DNA of 64,000 nucleotides from UBA3006 sp031401235 (lineage in GTDB: Bacteria; Actinomycetota; Acidimicrobiia; Acidimicrobiales; Ilumatobacteraceae). The notes under the pieces were generated by a model. It was not told where the DNA came from, made no database searches, and was given only the letters and a program-made list of their open reading frames with translations. The stretch spans positions 14,509-78,508 of the forward strand of contig JANNRJ010000029.1 of assembly GCA_031401235.1 (NCBI GenBank), read 5' to 3'. Shown piece after piece: positions 1 to 8,309 of this stretch. Positions within the stretch are counted from its first letter, which is position 1. Every line of letters starts with the position of its first letter. The position numbers and the translations under genes were made by a program.

Positions 1-1
1 T

Positions 2-7
2 TATCGT
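2..7 (+). promoter_or_regulatory. Candidate -10 (TATCGT), leaderless promoter of the DUF1844 gene
   Basis: TATCGT fits the actinobacterial TAnnnT -10 and lies 7 nt before the ATG at 15, so transcription would start at or next to the start codon. The -35 region is outside the window. Supported mainly by the same spacing at a dozen other unit heads here. Confidence 0.4.
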
Positions 8-14
8 AGCGCAG

Positions 15-347
15 ATGACGGATAATCCCACCGACAATCCCACTGACTCGACCGACCTCCACGATGCAGAGGCGACTCTTGCCGAAGCGCGTAAACGCGT
101 CGCTGAAACTCCGGCCAACGTTGTCGTGGTAAATCACGTGATGGGACTGTATGAATTGGCCGCCATTCATCTATCAGCCGATCCACCCCGACTTGATCAG
201 GCGGCATTGGCCATCGATGCTGTGGCATGTCTCGTGGATGGAATTGGACCTCGTCTCGGTGAAGAGCACGCCACTTTGCGCGATGCTCTGGCCAATATTC
301 GACTTGCCTTTGTCCAGATCAAGGGCTCTCAGTCGCCTGCACCGTGA
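15..347 (+). CDS. DUF1844-like small protein
   Basis: A 110-residue soluble protein of unknown function. After a Thr/Asp-rich N-terminus (about residues 1-15), residues 38-105 form a helical region with LYELAAIHL, DQAALAIDA and a closing RLAFVQ, which resembles the DUF1844 pattern (an AELA.IHLG-type helix, a PPDL.QA..AID segment and an LR..YV.-type end). It is transcribed alone on the plus strand and converges on the cold-shock gene, overlapping its 3' end by 29 bp. No catalytic motif is visible. Family assignment is from remembered pattern; function is unknown. Confidence 0.7.
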   Translation: MTDNPTDNPTDSTDLHDAEATLAEARKRVAETPANVVVVNHVMGLYELAAIHLSADPPRLDQAALAIDAVACLVDGIGPRLGEEHATLRDALANIRLAFVQIKGSQSPAP

Positions 348-552
348 CGACAGAAGCTTCGCGAATACCAAATCGTTCAACCGGCACAAAACTCACTTGA
401 GTGTCCACAGCAATGTCACGGGTGCCATCGCTAATCTCGGCGCAGTGAAACAAATACTTTTCACTTTGGGCATCAATTATTCCTAGACCGCGATGGGAAT
501 CAAATGATTCGACAACTCCGTACCTGATTTCGCATTTGATTTCTGGGTTCAC
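319..552 (-). CDS. Cold-shock-domain protein
   Basis: A 77-residue single-domain nucleic-acid-binding protein. The RNP1-like stretch RGLGII is at residues 21-26 and the RNP2-like stretch YLFHC at 33-37, both as in CspA-type OB folds, though RNP1 is diverged from the usual KGFGFI. The family binds single-stranded RNA/DNA and melts RNA structure. It lies 3 bp downstream of fmt on the same strand, so it is probably the last gene of a def-fmt-csp unit tied to translation. The C-terminal strand is shortened and less conserved than in true CspA, so a specialised role is possible. Confidence 0.75.
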   Translation of the reverse strand: MNPEIKCEIRYGVVESFDSHRGLGIIDAQSEKYLFHCAEISDGTRDIAVDTQVSFVPVERFGIREASVVTVQATESP

Positions 553-555
553 GAT

Positions 556-1476
556 TTAGCCGAACAACTCGTCGGGTTGCAGTCGAGCGCCACGCGACCA
601 ACTAAGTGCATCAAGCACGGGTTTGCCTTCCGGTTGGATAGTTTGTAAACAAATTGCGCCTTGGCCAGCTGCAATAACAATGCCATCTAAAGCGCGCTCC
701 TGAAACTGGCCCGGCACACCCGAAATCGTCGTATTAATTGCACGCGCTGAGCGGATATTAAGTCTTTTACCTCGAAAAATTGTATGGCCAACTCCGACCC
801 GAGTGATTCGTACAAGTTGCTCGGCTGATGTCGTCCAGTTAAACGCCAAGTCTTGTGCGGTGATCTTCGATGCATAGGTCGCATCGCCTACTTGTGGCTC
901 ACCGACTCCGGCACCGTTTCTAACAACATCCAAGAGCAACGGAATCGAAATTGTGCACAGTCGCTCCCGTAAGGCATTTGAACTCTCGTTGGCTTGGATT
1001 TCGACGACGGTTCGTCGATACACCTCGCCTGTGTCTAGAGCTTCCGCCACACGCATAATACAAACTCCGGTTTCGCTGTCCCCAGCGAGTATTGCTCGCT
1101 CCACTGGCGCTGCTCCTCTCCACCGCGGTAACAGCGAAAAATGCACATTGACCATTGGCACAACTGTCAGTAATGACATCGGCAACAATCGGCCGTAAGC
1201 AACGACAACGCCGAGCAAATTATTGTCACCCGCCAGGATTGTCGCATCGCCGAGATCGTGGCTGACAGGAATACCCAACTCGAGTGCCGCTTGCTTAACC
1301 GGACTTGGTGAAACATCTGAACCGCGACCACGCCTAGTGTCCGGTCGCGTAATTACCAGATCAATACGAACTCCGGATGCATGAAGTGCCCGCAATGGAG
1401 ACACGGCTACTTCAGGAGTTCCGAAATAGACGATCCGCCCAGCCGCCCCTATCGGAAGCGGTGCCAAGGTGTTCAC
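556..1476 (-). CDS. fmt: Methionyl-tRNA formyltransferase
   Basis: Formylates the amino group of Met-tRNAfMet using 10-formyl-tetrahydrofolate, giving the initiator for translation. The 306-residue length is normal. The catalytic set is visible: Asn110 and His112 in NVHFSLLP, with SLLPRWRGAAP following, and Asp148 in the ALDTG motif; the C-terminal OB-like tRNA-binding domain covers about 205-300. The start is a GTG (1474-1476) that overlaps the def stop by 4 bp, so the two are translationally coupled. Pairing with def is functional: the deformylase later removes the formyl group. Confidence 0.96.
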   Translation of the reverse strand: MNTLAPLPIGAAGRIVYFGTPEVAVSPLRALHASGVRIDLVITRPDTRRGRGSDVSPSPVKQAALELGIPVSHDLGDATILAGDNNLLGVVVAYGRLLPMSLLTVVPMVNVHFSLLPRWRGAAPVERAILAGDSETGVCIMRVAEALDTGEVYRRTVVEIQANESSNALRERLCTISIPLLLDVVRNGAGVGEPQVGDATYASKITAQDLAFNWTTSAEQLVRITRVGVGHTIFRGKRLNIRSARAINTTISGVPGQFQERALDGIVIAAGQGAICLQTIQPEGKPVLDALSWSRGARLQPDELFG

Positions 1477-2006
1477 GTCAGTCGTAAGTGGATCGGTTCG
1501 GTATTTTGCGGCTGCTCCTCGAGTTTTCGATATTCGGCCAAAGCTAGTTTTCGTTGATCAGGAGTCATTCGTTCAAACATCAATACACCCTGAAGGTGAT
1601 CAATTTCATGTTGAAATAATCGGGCCAACAACTCGTCGGCCTCAATTTCAACCGTGTTGCCATCGAGCGAGATACCGCGGACCAAGACTTGTTTGGGTCG
1701 CAGCATTTCCACATATAAACCAGGAATCGACAAACATCCTTCGTCGTACACCCATTCTCCACTCGACTCGACGATGGTCGGATTAAGCAGCACCTGAGGA
1801 TTTTCATCCACGTCATATACAAATATCTGCTTTTGTACGCCGATCTGAGGGCCAGCAAGACCAAGTCCCGGGGCCTCATACATCACCGTAAACATTGTCT
1901 CCGACAAGGCGACAAGCTTGCTATCGATGTCAGTAATAATGGCGGCAGGAGACTTGAGCACGGGGTCGCCGTACTTTCGAATTTCGGTGCTATTTGGCTG
2001 CGCCAT
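1473..2006 (-). CDS. def: Peptide deformylase
   Basis: Metalloenzyme that removes the N-formyl group from nascent proteins. All three family motifs are present: GLGLAGPQIG (48-57), EGCLS (89-93, metal ligand Cys91) and HEIDH (133-137, ligands His133 and His137, catalytic Glu134). I place the start at the ATG 2004-2006, giving 177 residues; an upstream frame extends to 2072 but would overlap the preceding gene and adds no family sequence. The 3' end overlaps fmt by 4 bp. A near copy of its first codons and upstream bases lies at 3485-3516. Confidence 0.96.
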   Translation of the reverse strand: MAQPNSTEIRKYGDPVLKSPAAIITDIDSKLVALSETMFTVMYEAPGLGLAGPQIGVQKQIFVYDVDENPQVLLNPTIVESSGEWVYDEGCLSIPGLYVEMLRPKQVLVRGISLDGNTVEIEADELLARLFQHEIDHLQGVLMFERMTPDQRKLALAEYRKLEEQPQNTEPIHLRLT

Positions 2007-2024
2007 AGCGTGTAAGGCTAGCGA
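1993..2024. repeat. Imperfect direct repeat, copy A (start of def and its upstream region)
   Basis: 32 bp identical at 29 positions to 3485-3516, in the same orientation 1492 bp away. Copy A covers the first five codons of def plus 18 bp upstream. Beyond it, 1979-1992 still matches 3471-3484 at 8 of 14 positions. The two copies bracket the secreted DUF1566-like gene. Confidence 0.85.
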
Positions 2025-2052
2025 CGACTCGGAATGCAGCAAAAGTTGGTGT

Positions 2053-3396
2053 TTACCCTGAATCCGAGCCAAACGCGCGAATTGGTCGCACTCGAAACGG
2101 GTTCGCCGGTGGTTTCATGTTTCCGACAAGAGTCTGCACGCGGTCAAATTGCTGACCATCCATGAAGTACTGAGTCCATGCTGTCGCATTGTTGTAGTCG
2201 GTTGACGTCCAGTAATACCCCTTGTTAAACGAACCAAGAGGTGTGTCTTGCCCGCCAACACGGTTTTGAGCAATGTTGTTGTACACCAAATCAAGTTCAT
2301 CCTTCGATGGTAAGAACCAGTCGTCCCTGCCGCCACACACCGAGTCTTCGGCAAATTTCGCCGCGTACGGACCGTTGGCTCCAAATGTCTGGGTAAGGAT
2401 GCTCGTATTTATCTCGCCCATCCCCACTCGCTTGGCCAGTAGCCGTAAATTAGCTGCGCTCTGTCCATTCATCGCCTTGTACACCATCTTTTTCCCGATA
2501 CGCCATGGCAGTGTCGTGGCCTCACACGTCACCGGCGCAACTTCTAAATAGCGTCCCCACGGCTGGTCACTGCCAGCATCGTAAAACACAATCCCACCGC
2601 CTGGGCCAATATCGCCAACTTTGCACACTGTGGTTGAACCACCCGCACTACACGCTGCGTTTGGCAAAGGTGCAAACGGCACCGCAACTGGCATTGGAAT
2701 CACTCCAGTCGACGGCGGAAATGCTCGAATCGCTAAAGCTTGAAACTTCATCGATTTGAATCCAGAGCCAACATGCACTTGACTCTTCAGATCTGTCTTA
2801 TTACTTGTCTTCCCGGGAATAATTCCGTTGGCATCGGTGAACTGTGTACCGTCTTGAAACAACTGGTACCACGCAAAGCCGTCGCTCGCTTCAGTCGACG
2901 TCCACGCTGGCGCGGCGCCCCAATTGCCTTTCAGCCCATTTATCTTCCATGAGTTGTACAAAGTATCTAACTCATTTTTCGACGGCAAGTGCCACACGCC
3001 ACCTGTGCCATTCCAAATTGCACTCGCAACTGTCTCTGTAGTGCCAGAATTGGCGACGATCTTTTGGGTATTGAATAAACCCATGCCGATTTGTTTGGCA
3101 CGCGTGCGTTGTTGAGCAATGCTGAGTCCGCCCTCACCGTCTGTATAAATCGAATTCACTAGACCCCAAGGAGCATTTGCCACGACGGGTTTAGCCATGA
3201 CTTCCAGATATCGGCCCCACCACTGCATCGATCCGGCGTCATAGAAGACAATTCCACCCATTGGCCCCACCGAGCCCACTACACAATTGGTGCCATCTTG
3301 CGTGCATGTCGCAGCATTCACACTCGCTGGTGCCATCACCAGCATCGAGCCGAATAACACCGCACTTAACGCGAGTTGATGCAGACGTTTGGTCAT
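2053..3396 (-). CDS. Secreted protein with two tandem DUF1566-like domains
   Basis: 447 residues with a signal peptide (basic MTKR, hydrophobic core, cleavage near Ala28, VNA-A). The mature part is two copies of one domain, about residues 30-230 and 250-443. Each copy holds a Cys pair, a GPxGGIVFYDAGS motif, WGRYLEV, an IGMGxxNT segment, LPSKxELDxLYN, WTSTxxxxxAWxQxFxDG and an (V/A)IRAF close. The LPSK-ELD, WTST and IR parts match the DUF1566/Lcl-type fold of exported proteins. No catalytic motif or membrane anchor is seen, so it is probably released or wall-associated. It separates def from its divergent neighbour and is bracketed by a direct repeat. Function unknown. Confidence 0.8.
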   Translation of the reverse strand: MTKRLHQLALSAVLFGSMLVMAPASVNAATCTQDGTNCVVGSVGPMGGIVFYDAGSMQWWGRYLEVMAKPVVANAPWGLVNSIYTDGEGGLSIAQQRTRAKQIGMGLFNTQKIVANSGTTETVASAIWNGTGGVWHLPSKNELDTLYNSWKINGLKGNWGAAPAWTSTEASDGFAWYQLFQDGTQFTDANGIIPGKTSNKTDLKSQVHVGSGFKSMKFQALAIRAFPPSTGVIPMPVAVPFAPLPNAACSAGGSTTVCKVGDIGPGGGIVFYDAGSDQPWGRYLEVAPVTCEATTLPWRIGKKMVYKAMNGQSAANLRLLAKRVGMGEINTSILTQTFGANGPYAAKFAEDSVCGGRDDWFLPSKDELDLVYNNIAQNRVGGQDTPLGSFNKGYYWTSTDYNNATAWTQYFMDGQQFDRVQTLVGNMKPPANPFRVRPIRAFGSDSG

Positions 3397-3402
3397 CGAG
3401 TA

Positions 3403-3408
3403 AATCTA
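3403..3408 (-). promoter_or_regulatory. Candidate -10 (TAGATT) of the DUF1566-like gene
   Basis: On the minus strand TAGATT is followed by 6 nt and the ATG at 3396, the spacing expected of a leaderless transcript. The gene therefore appears to have its own promoter. No Shine-Dalgarno sequence lies before the ATG, which agrees with this reading. Confidence 0.5.
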
Positions 3409-3484
3409 ATGGCTGGCAATAAAAATAACCCGTCGCCCCCGAGCATTATCAGTGCCCAGTAATTCACCGCAAGTCTCGGTCCCG

Positions 3485-3516
3485 TTTGGCTGCGTCGTAC
3501 CGTGTAAGGCTAGCGA
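3485..3516. repeat. Imperfect direct repeat, copy B (decayed copy of the def start)
   Basis: Matches 1993-2024 at 29 of 32 bases. Read on the minus strand in the def frame, the ATG is ACG and downstream differences include synonymous changes (AAT to AAC, GAA to GAG), as expected of a duplicated coding end that is decaying. It now serves as the upstream region of the methyltransferase gene. Confidence 0.75.
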
Positions 3517-3521
3517 GCACA

Positions 3522-4157
3522 ATGAGTGACGAGCAGTACTTCGCCCGACAGCCAAAAAGTAAATCGACTCTGTCCGCAGGTGGTGCTACAAAAAATACTC
3601 AGCGCGCTACCTGGAAAGTCGGAACGACCAACTTGCATCTGACGACCGATAGCGGGGTGTTTTCACGTCAAGGAATCGATGCAGGAACTTCCGTGTTGAT
3701 TGAAAATGCGCCACCGCCTCCAAAACATGGAACATTTTTGGATCTTGGCTGTGGTTCTGGTGGACTGGCTATCACCTTGGCTACCTATTCACCACAAGCA
3801 ACAATCTGGGCAGTCGACGTAAATGAACGGGCAATATCTCTGACCCGGCGAAATGCGACTAGCAATCACTGCCACAATGTGCATGCCGTTGGTCCGGAGG
3901 GAATACCACCGGACATAACTTTTGATGTGATTTGGACTAATCCACCGATTCGAATCGGAAAGAAAGACCTTCATGATTTGCTAAGCACGTGGCTGGCCCG
4001 ATTATCTGCAAACGGTGAAGCTTGGCTGGTGGTGAATCGCAACCTTGGGTCCGATTCACTCGTCAATTGGCTAAAGGAACTCGGCTACGACGTTTCGCGA
4101 CACACCAGTAAACGCGGTTACCGGGTTATACGCGTGGTGGGTCGACCTGGATCTTGA
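3522..4157 (+). CDS. RsmC-like small-domain class I SAM methyltransferase
   Basis: A 211-residue methyltransferase with the C-terminal half-architecture of RsmC/RlmG-type enzymes, which make N2-methylguanosine in rRNA. SAM-binding motif I is FLDLGCGSGG (72-81), the acidic loop after strand 2 is AVDVNERA (97-104), and the target-amine motif is NPPI (140-143). The ATG at 3522 gives the family N-terminus; a TTG at 3486 in the same frame would add 12 residues read from the repeat and is less likely. It converges on priA with a 32 bp overlap. The precise rRNA target cannot be assigned. Confidence 0.8.
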   Translation: MSDEQYFARQPKSKSTLSAGGATKNTQRATWKVGTTNLHLTTDSGVFSRQGIDAGTSVLIENAPPPPKHGTFLDLGCGSGGLAITLATYSPQATIWAVDVNERAISLTRRNATSNHCHNVHAVGPEGIPPDITFDVIWTNPPIRIGKKDLHDLLSTWLARLSANGEAWLVVNRNLGSDSLVNWLKELGYDVSRHTSKRGYRVIRVVGRPGS

Positions 4158-5925
4158 TTCGCGAACCCTTTGGCCTGGGCGTGCTGTGCAACATCGTGAC
4201 CAAATCATCCACCGATGCCGCTCGGACAATCACTTCGTTTTCACCGAGTGCGGCGACATTTAATAACATGTTGGTTGCGAGTTCAGTAGCAAATATCGAA
4301 GTACCCGCACCACTAATCCGTGCTAGCGAACCAAATGGCGGCATTGATAGCACTCGCCTTCGTTCGCATTCATTTTTTAGCAAGGTGTCGAAATCAAGCG
4401 TTTGCAAGGCTTGGAAAAGTTCGTGTTGCGCGGAATGGGTTTGCAACATCACTCGCCCACCTTCGATGCGACTGCGCGCTACTCGGGCGGCCAGCGCAAT
4501 CATGCTCATTGTGATTTCGGTGGCCCGGTAACGCGGCGCAAATAATTCGGCATCAACATCTAACAGCACTACAGTGTCGGCTTGATGAACTCGATGTAAC
4601 ACGGCTTCGGTTCCGACGAACAACATCGCCGAGGAATCAAAGTTTACGTTGGGCTTGATCGACCCCGAAACCTCAACAACTTCAGATACTTTGCGATTGG
4701 CGGCGGCGGCAAGTTCTTCACGCAATCGATTGATGCCAAGCTTCAACATGGCAAATGTGTTTGCGCCACACAACAGACACACTTGTGGTCGCTGGGTCGA
4801 ACAGCGCGGGCAGACAAATACTTCGGCGGTGGTTAATTGAACTGCAGCGTCGCACATTTCGCACCTGGCGATAGCGCGGCAACGGGCACAAGCCAGTAGG
4901 CGCGCTCGGCCCTTGGTATTGATCACGCACACAATTCGCCGCGAATGATCGTGTAACTCGGCGATCAACTCTGACGACAACAGGGACGAAGCCCAACGTT
5001 CGTCGGCGGCGCGATCGATGATGCATATCTCTGGCCAATCGTTTAGTTCGATGTTGACTTGATCACTTCGTTGCCGTACCCCGGCAGCGACAAATGCCGT
5101 GACGCTAGGAACCGGCGTGATCAGCAGACACGAGATTCCTAATCGTTGGGCTCGCTCAATTGCCACATCTCGGGCATGCCATGTTGGCGTTCGCTCTTCT
5201 TGCAGGCCGTCATCATGTTCATCGATCACCACGATGCTTGACAGCCGTGGTGCACTTGCCCAAATAGCACTGCGAGATCCGATAATCACATCCACCCCAC
5301 CAGCACCTTGCGCCCAGTCATCGGGCGTAACTGCGACCGTTAAACCAATCCGGCGAAGTTTGGCGGCCATCATTCGGGCCCGGTAAATTGTCGGGACTAC
5401 CACCAGGGTCGGACCAAAAGTTGCACACGCCGCGATGGAATCTACTAATTCGGCGTGCGGCCCCTTGCGCAAAAGTACGGTGCTGCGTTCGTTGATTGCC
5501 CAGAGAACATCAGTTTCTTGTTTATTGGCGATGGGACGACGGCCAGAGTAATTGGCCTTGGGCAATCTTGGTATTTGCGTGCTTGGCGATCCGGCCACGC
5601 AAAATGCGCGGAGTCTTCCGGCCCATCTCCTCGTTGCCCAAACTCCTAGTTCGATGATCTCCGCCGACGGTCCTTGACTAGTAACTGCGATGATTGGCAG
5701 CAACTTGGCTGGGTCCAATTCAGTGCCGAGCCCAACCACCCACCCCGCGACTTTGCGATGGTGAAGTGGAATGCGAACTCGCGAACCGATAACGAGTTGT
5801 TCGGCCATGGCATCGGGCACCAGATAGTCGAAGATTTTGTCGATTCCGGTGACATCGGGAACGACGCGAGCGATCAGAGTTTGACGGCTGCCTTGAACTC
5901 TTTGAGTCGGGACAACGACTCCCAT
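4126..5925 (-). CDS. priA: PriA-like primosomal protein N', helicase motifs degenerate
   Basis: 599 residues. An N-terminal DNA-binding region (about 15-110) precedes a remnant helicase core. The Walker A site expected near 151-163 is replaced by LLRKGPHAELVDS, and the DEEH box reads DEHDDG (235-240). The zinc-binding region is intact with eight cysteines (346, 349, 355, 358, 372, 375, 383, 386). Actinobacterial PriA proteins are known to lack ATPase motifs, so replication-restart loading without helicase activity is the expected role. The ATG at 5925 overlaps metK by 52 bp; no later ATG, GTG or TTG start lies before the conserved region. Confidence 0.88.
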   Translation of the reverse strand: MGVVVPTQRVQGSRQTLIARVVPDVTGIDKIFDYLVPDAMAEQLVIGSRVRIPLHHRKVAGWVVGLGTELDPAKLLPIIAVTSQGPSAEIIELGVWATRRWAGRLRAFCVAGSPSTQIPRLPKANYSGRRPIANKQETDVLWAINERSTVLLRKGPHAELVDSIAACATFGPTLVVVPTIYRARMMAAKLRRIGLTVAVTPDDWAQGAGGVDVIIGSRSAIWASAPRLSSIVVIDEHDDGLQEERTPTWHARDVAIERAQRLGISCLLITPVPSVTAFVAAGVRQRSDQVNIELNDWPEICIIDRAADERWASSLLSSELIAELHDHSRRIVCVINTKGRARLLACARCRAIARCEMCDAAVQLTTAEVFVCPRCSTQRPQVCLLCGANTFAMLKLGINRLREELAAAANRKVSEVVEVSGSIKPNVNFDSSAMLFVGTEAVLHRVHQADTVVLLDVDAELFAPRYRATEITMSMIALAARVARSRIEGGRVMLQTHSAQHELFQALQTLDFDTLLKNECERRRVLSMPPFGSLARISGAGTSIFATELATNMLLNVAALGENEVIVRAASVDDLVTMLHSTPRPKGSRIKIQVDPPRV

Positions 5926-7067
5926 GTGAAATCTGGAAGTTCGCGGCCAAAATGCCCGTAGGCCGCAGTGTTTCGATAGATCGGTCGCTTTAAGTCGAGA
6001 TCTCGCAGAATTGCCGCTGGGCGCAGATCAAACACTTCCTTTACAGCTGCTTCAATGGCGAGTTCATCAACGTGATTAGTTCCAAATGTTTCGATCAAGA
6101 TGCTAATCGGATGCGCCATTCCAATCGCATAAGCCACCTGCACTTCACAACGTTGAGCGGCACCGGAGGCAACCACGTGCTTGGCAACCCATCGAGCCGC
6201 ATACGCCGCTGAGCGATCCACCTTGGAGGGATCCTTTCCACTAAATGCCCCACCACCGTGACGACCCATACCGCCATAAGTGTCAACAATAATCTTGCGA
6301 CCGGTGAGCCCAGTGTCGGCATGTGGTCCGCCCTTGACGAATTCGCCCGTCGGATTGATGTGCACGGCAAATTTATCGTTGGCAAACTGCGTTGGAATGA
6401 CCGGACGAATAACTTGTTCGATGAGATCTGGGCGAATGACAGTGTCGCGCGGTGTTCCTTCAGCGTGTTGCGTCGAGATGAGCACCGTCGTCAGACGCAC
6501 TGGTTTGCCATCTTCGTAATCAAATGTCACTTGTGTTTTACCATCCGGGCGCAAATATGGGATAGCACCGGACTTGCGAACATCGGCGAGTTTCTCGGCC
6601 ATCCGATGTGCAAGCCAGATCGGCAAGGGCATGAGTTCGGCGGTTTCGTTACAGGCATAACCAAACATCATCCCTTGGTCGCCGGCGCCTTGGCTGTTCA
6701 GTTTGTCCTCACCACTCTTGCCACTTCGAGTTTCTTCGCTTGTATCAACACCCTGGGCAATATTTGGACTCTGTTCGTCAATGGACACAATCACCCCACA
6801 GGTGTTGCCATCAAATCCGTACAACGCATTGTCATAGCCGATGTCTTTGATAACTTCGCGAGCAATTCTTGGGATGTCGACATAGGCAGTTGTCGTTATT
6901 TCGCCGGCGACGACGCATAGCCCGGTAGTGAGCAGAGTTTCACAAGCAACACGACCATTCGGGTCTTCTCTCAAGATCGCATCAAGAACCGCGTCCGAGA
7001 CTTGATCAGCCATCTTGTCGGGGTGCCCTTCAGTGACGCTCTCCGATGTGAAGGTGAAATTTCTCAC
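5874..7067 (-). CDS. metK: S-adenosylmethionine synthetase
   Basis: Makes S-adenosylmethionine from methionine and ATP; cytosolic tetramer. 397 residues, normal length. Motifs: GHPDKMADQVSDA (14-26), the GAGDQGMMFGYA loop and the phosphate-binding GGGAFSGKDPSKVDRSAAY stretch. The GTG start (7065-7067) overlaps the coaBC stop by 4 bp, so translation is coupled; with no leader there is no space for a SAM riboswitch. The product serves the adjacent methyltransferase and many others. Confidence 0.97.
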   Translation of the reverse strand: MRNFTFTSESVTEGHPDKMADQVSDAVLDAILREDPNGRVACETLLTTGLCVVAGEITTTAYVDIPRIAREVIKDIGYDNALYGFDGNTCGVIVSIDEQSPNIAQGVDTSEETRSGKSGEDKLNSQGAGDQGMMFGYACNETAELMPLPIWLAHRMAEKLADVRKSGAIPYLRPDGKTQVTFDYEDGKPVRLTTVLISTQHAEGTPRDTVIRPDLIEQVIRPVIPTQFANDKFAVHINPTGEFVKGGPHADTGLTGRKIIVDTYGGMGRHGGGAFSGKDPSKVDRSAAYAARWVAKHVVASGAAQRCEVQVAYAIGMAHPISILIETFGTNHVDELAIEAAVKEVFDLRPAAILRDLDLKRPIYRNTAAYGHFGRELPDFTWESLSRLKEFKAAVKL

Positions 7068-8293
7068 TTGGGCTCCTCTTGATGTCTATTTCGAATCCGC
7101 ACCACACTATCCAATACCTCACGGGCAACGAGCCGTTTGTCGGCAAGCGGCACATCGCGTGGTGGTCCATCTCTAAATACAAGAGTCACCGCATTGGTGT
7201 CATGACCAAAACCGACGCCTGGTTCAGCGACATTGTTGGCCACGATCAAGTCAACATTTTTTGCCTTTAACTTAGATTTGGCATGATCAACCAAGTTGTC
7301 GGTTTCAGCGGCAAATCCGACAAGAACTTGGCCAGGTTTCTTGGTCGCTCCCAACCCGGCCAAAATGTCAGGTGTTGCTTCAAGTTCAAGTGACTCCAAA
7401 GATGAGATTCGTCCAGTCAACGGATCCTTCTTCAGTTTTTCCAGCACGCTTTGCTTCGGTCGCACATCGGCTACTGCGGCAGCCATGATGATGACATCAG
7501 CAATAGTTGCCACTTGTGACAACGCATCTCGCATTTGTGCCGCGGTTTCCACTTCCACGATTTCGACCCCGAACGGAATTTTTCTCTCGACCGTACTGAT
7601 CAGAGTCACCTTGGCCCCGCGGATCGCAGCTTCGGCGGCAATGGCATAACCCTGCTTACCCGACGAGCGATTGGCAATAACTCGCACAGCATCAATGGGT
7701 TCGCGGGTGCCCCCAGCCGTGACCACTATGTGGGTTCCGTATAGATCACCAGGTGTCAGCAACTGCACGATCTGATCAAAGATCGCCGCTGGGTCGGCGA
7801 GTCGTCCGACTCCAGAATCTCCACCGGCAAGTCGTCCTTCTTCTGGATCAATTACATACACTCCCCGTCGGCGCAGCGTCGTGAGATTGTCCTGTACGGC
7901 TTGGTGTTCCCACATTTCGGTGTGCATTGCTGGGCAAATCACCACTTGCGCCCGCGTTGCTAACAATGTTGCAATCAGTAAATCAGATGAGATCCCGGCC
8001 GCATAGGCCCCAATGACTCGTGCAGTTGCCGGGACAATGATTACCAGGTCGGCGAGTTGACCGAGCCGTGTATGAGGTATCGGATCTGTGTCGTCCCATA
8101 GCGAGGTGTGAACTGATTCTGAAGCCAGAGCCGACAGCGTGGCCTTACCGATGAAGTGTTCAGCATCGGCTGTCATTATTGGTGCAACGTGCGCACCTGC
8201 GTCGATTAATAAACGGCACAGTTCGATCGATTTGTAGGCGGCAATACCGCCCGATACACCTAAAACGATGTGCTTGCCTTTTAGCGCACTCAT
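7064..8293 (-). CDS. coaBC: Bifunctional phosphopantothenoylcysteine decarboxylase / phosphopantothenate-cysteine ligase
   Basis: Two consecutive steps of coenzyme A synthesis. The flavoprotein decarboxylase domain (about 1-180) has SGGIAAYKS (14-22), the PATARVIG segment and CPAMHTEMW, the usual actinobacterial form of the PAMN motif. The ligase domain (about 185-400) begins with VTAGGTREPIDAVR and NRSSGKQG, the nucleotide site, and contains the AAAVADVRP strand. 409 residues, full length. ATG start 16 bp after rpoZ; its stop overlaps metK. Confidence 0.96.
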   Translation of the reverse strand: MSALKGKHIVLGVSGGIAAYKSIELCRLLIDAGAHVAPIMTADAEHFIGKATLSALASESVHTSLWDDTDPIPHTRLGQLADLVIIVPATARVIGAYAAGISSDLLIATLLATRAQVVICPAMHTEMWEHQAVQDNLTTLRRRGVYVIDPEEGRLAGGDSGVGRLADPAAIFDQIVQLLTPGDLYGTHIVVTAGGTREPIDAVRVIANRSSGKQGYAIAAEAAIRGAKVTLISTVERKIPFGVEIVEVETAAQMRDALSQVATIADVIIMAAAVADVRPKQSVLEKLKKDPLTGRISSLESLELEATPDILAGLGATKKPGQVLVGFAAETDNLVDHAKSKLKAKNVDLIVANNVAEPGVGFGHDTNAVTLVFRDGPPRDVPLADKRLVAREVLDSVVRIRNRHQEEPK

Positions 8294-8309
8294 CGCCGAT
8301 AGTTAGGAG

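Noticed and set aside
6258..6920. 220-codon plus-strand frame within metK
   Set aside because: Antisense to conserved metK codons, with no family features.
7064..7070. SAM riboswitch before metK
   Set aside because: metK overlaps coaBC by 4 bp, leaving no leader, and no S-box structure is visible in the coaBC end.
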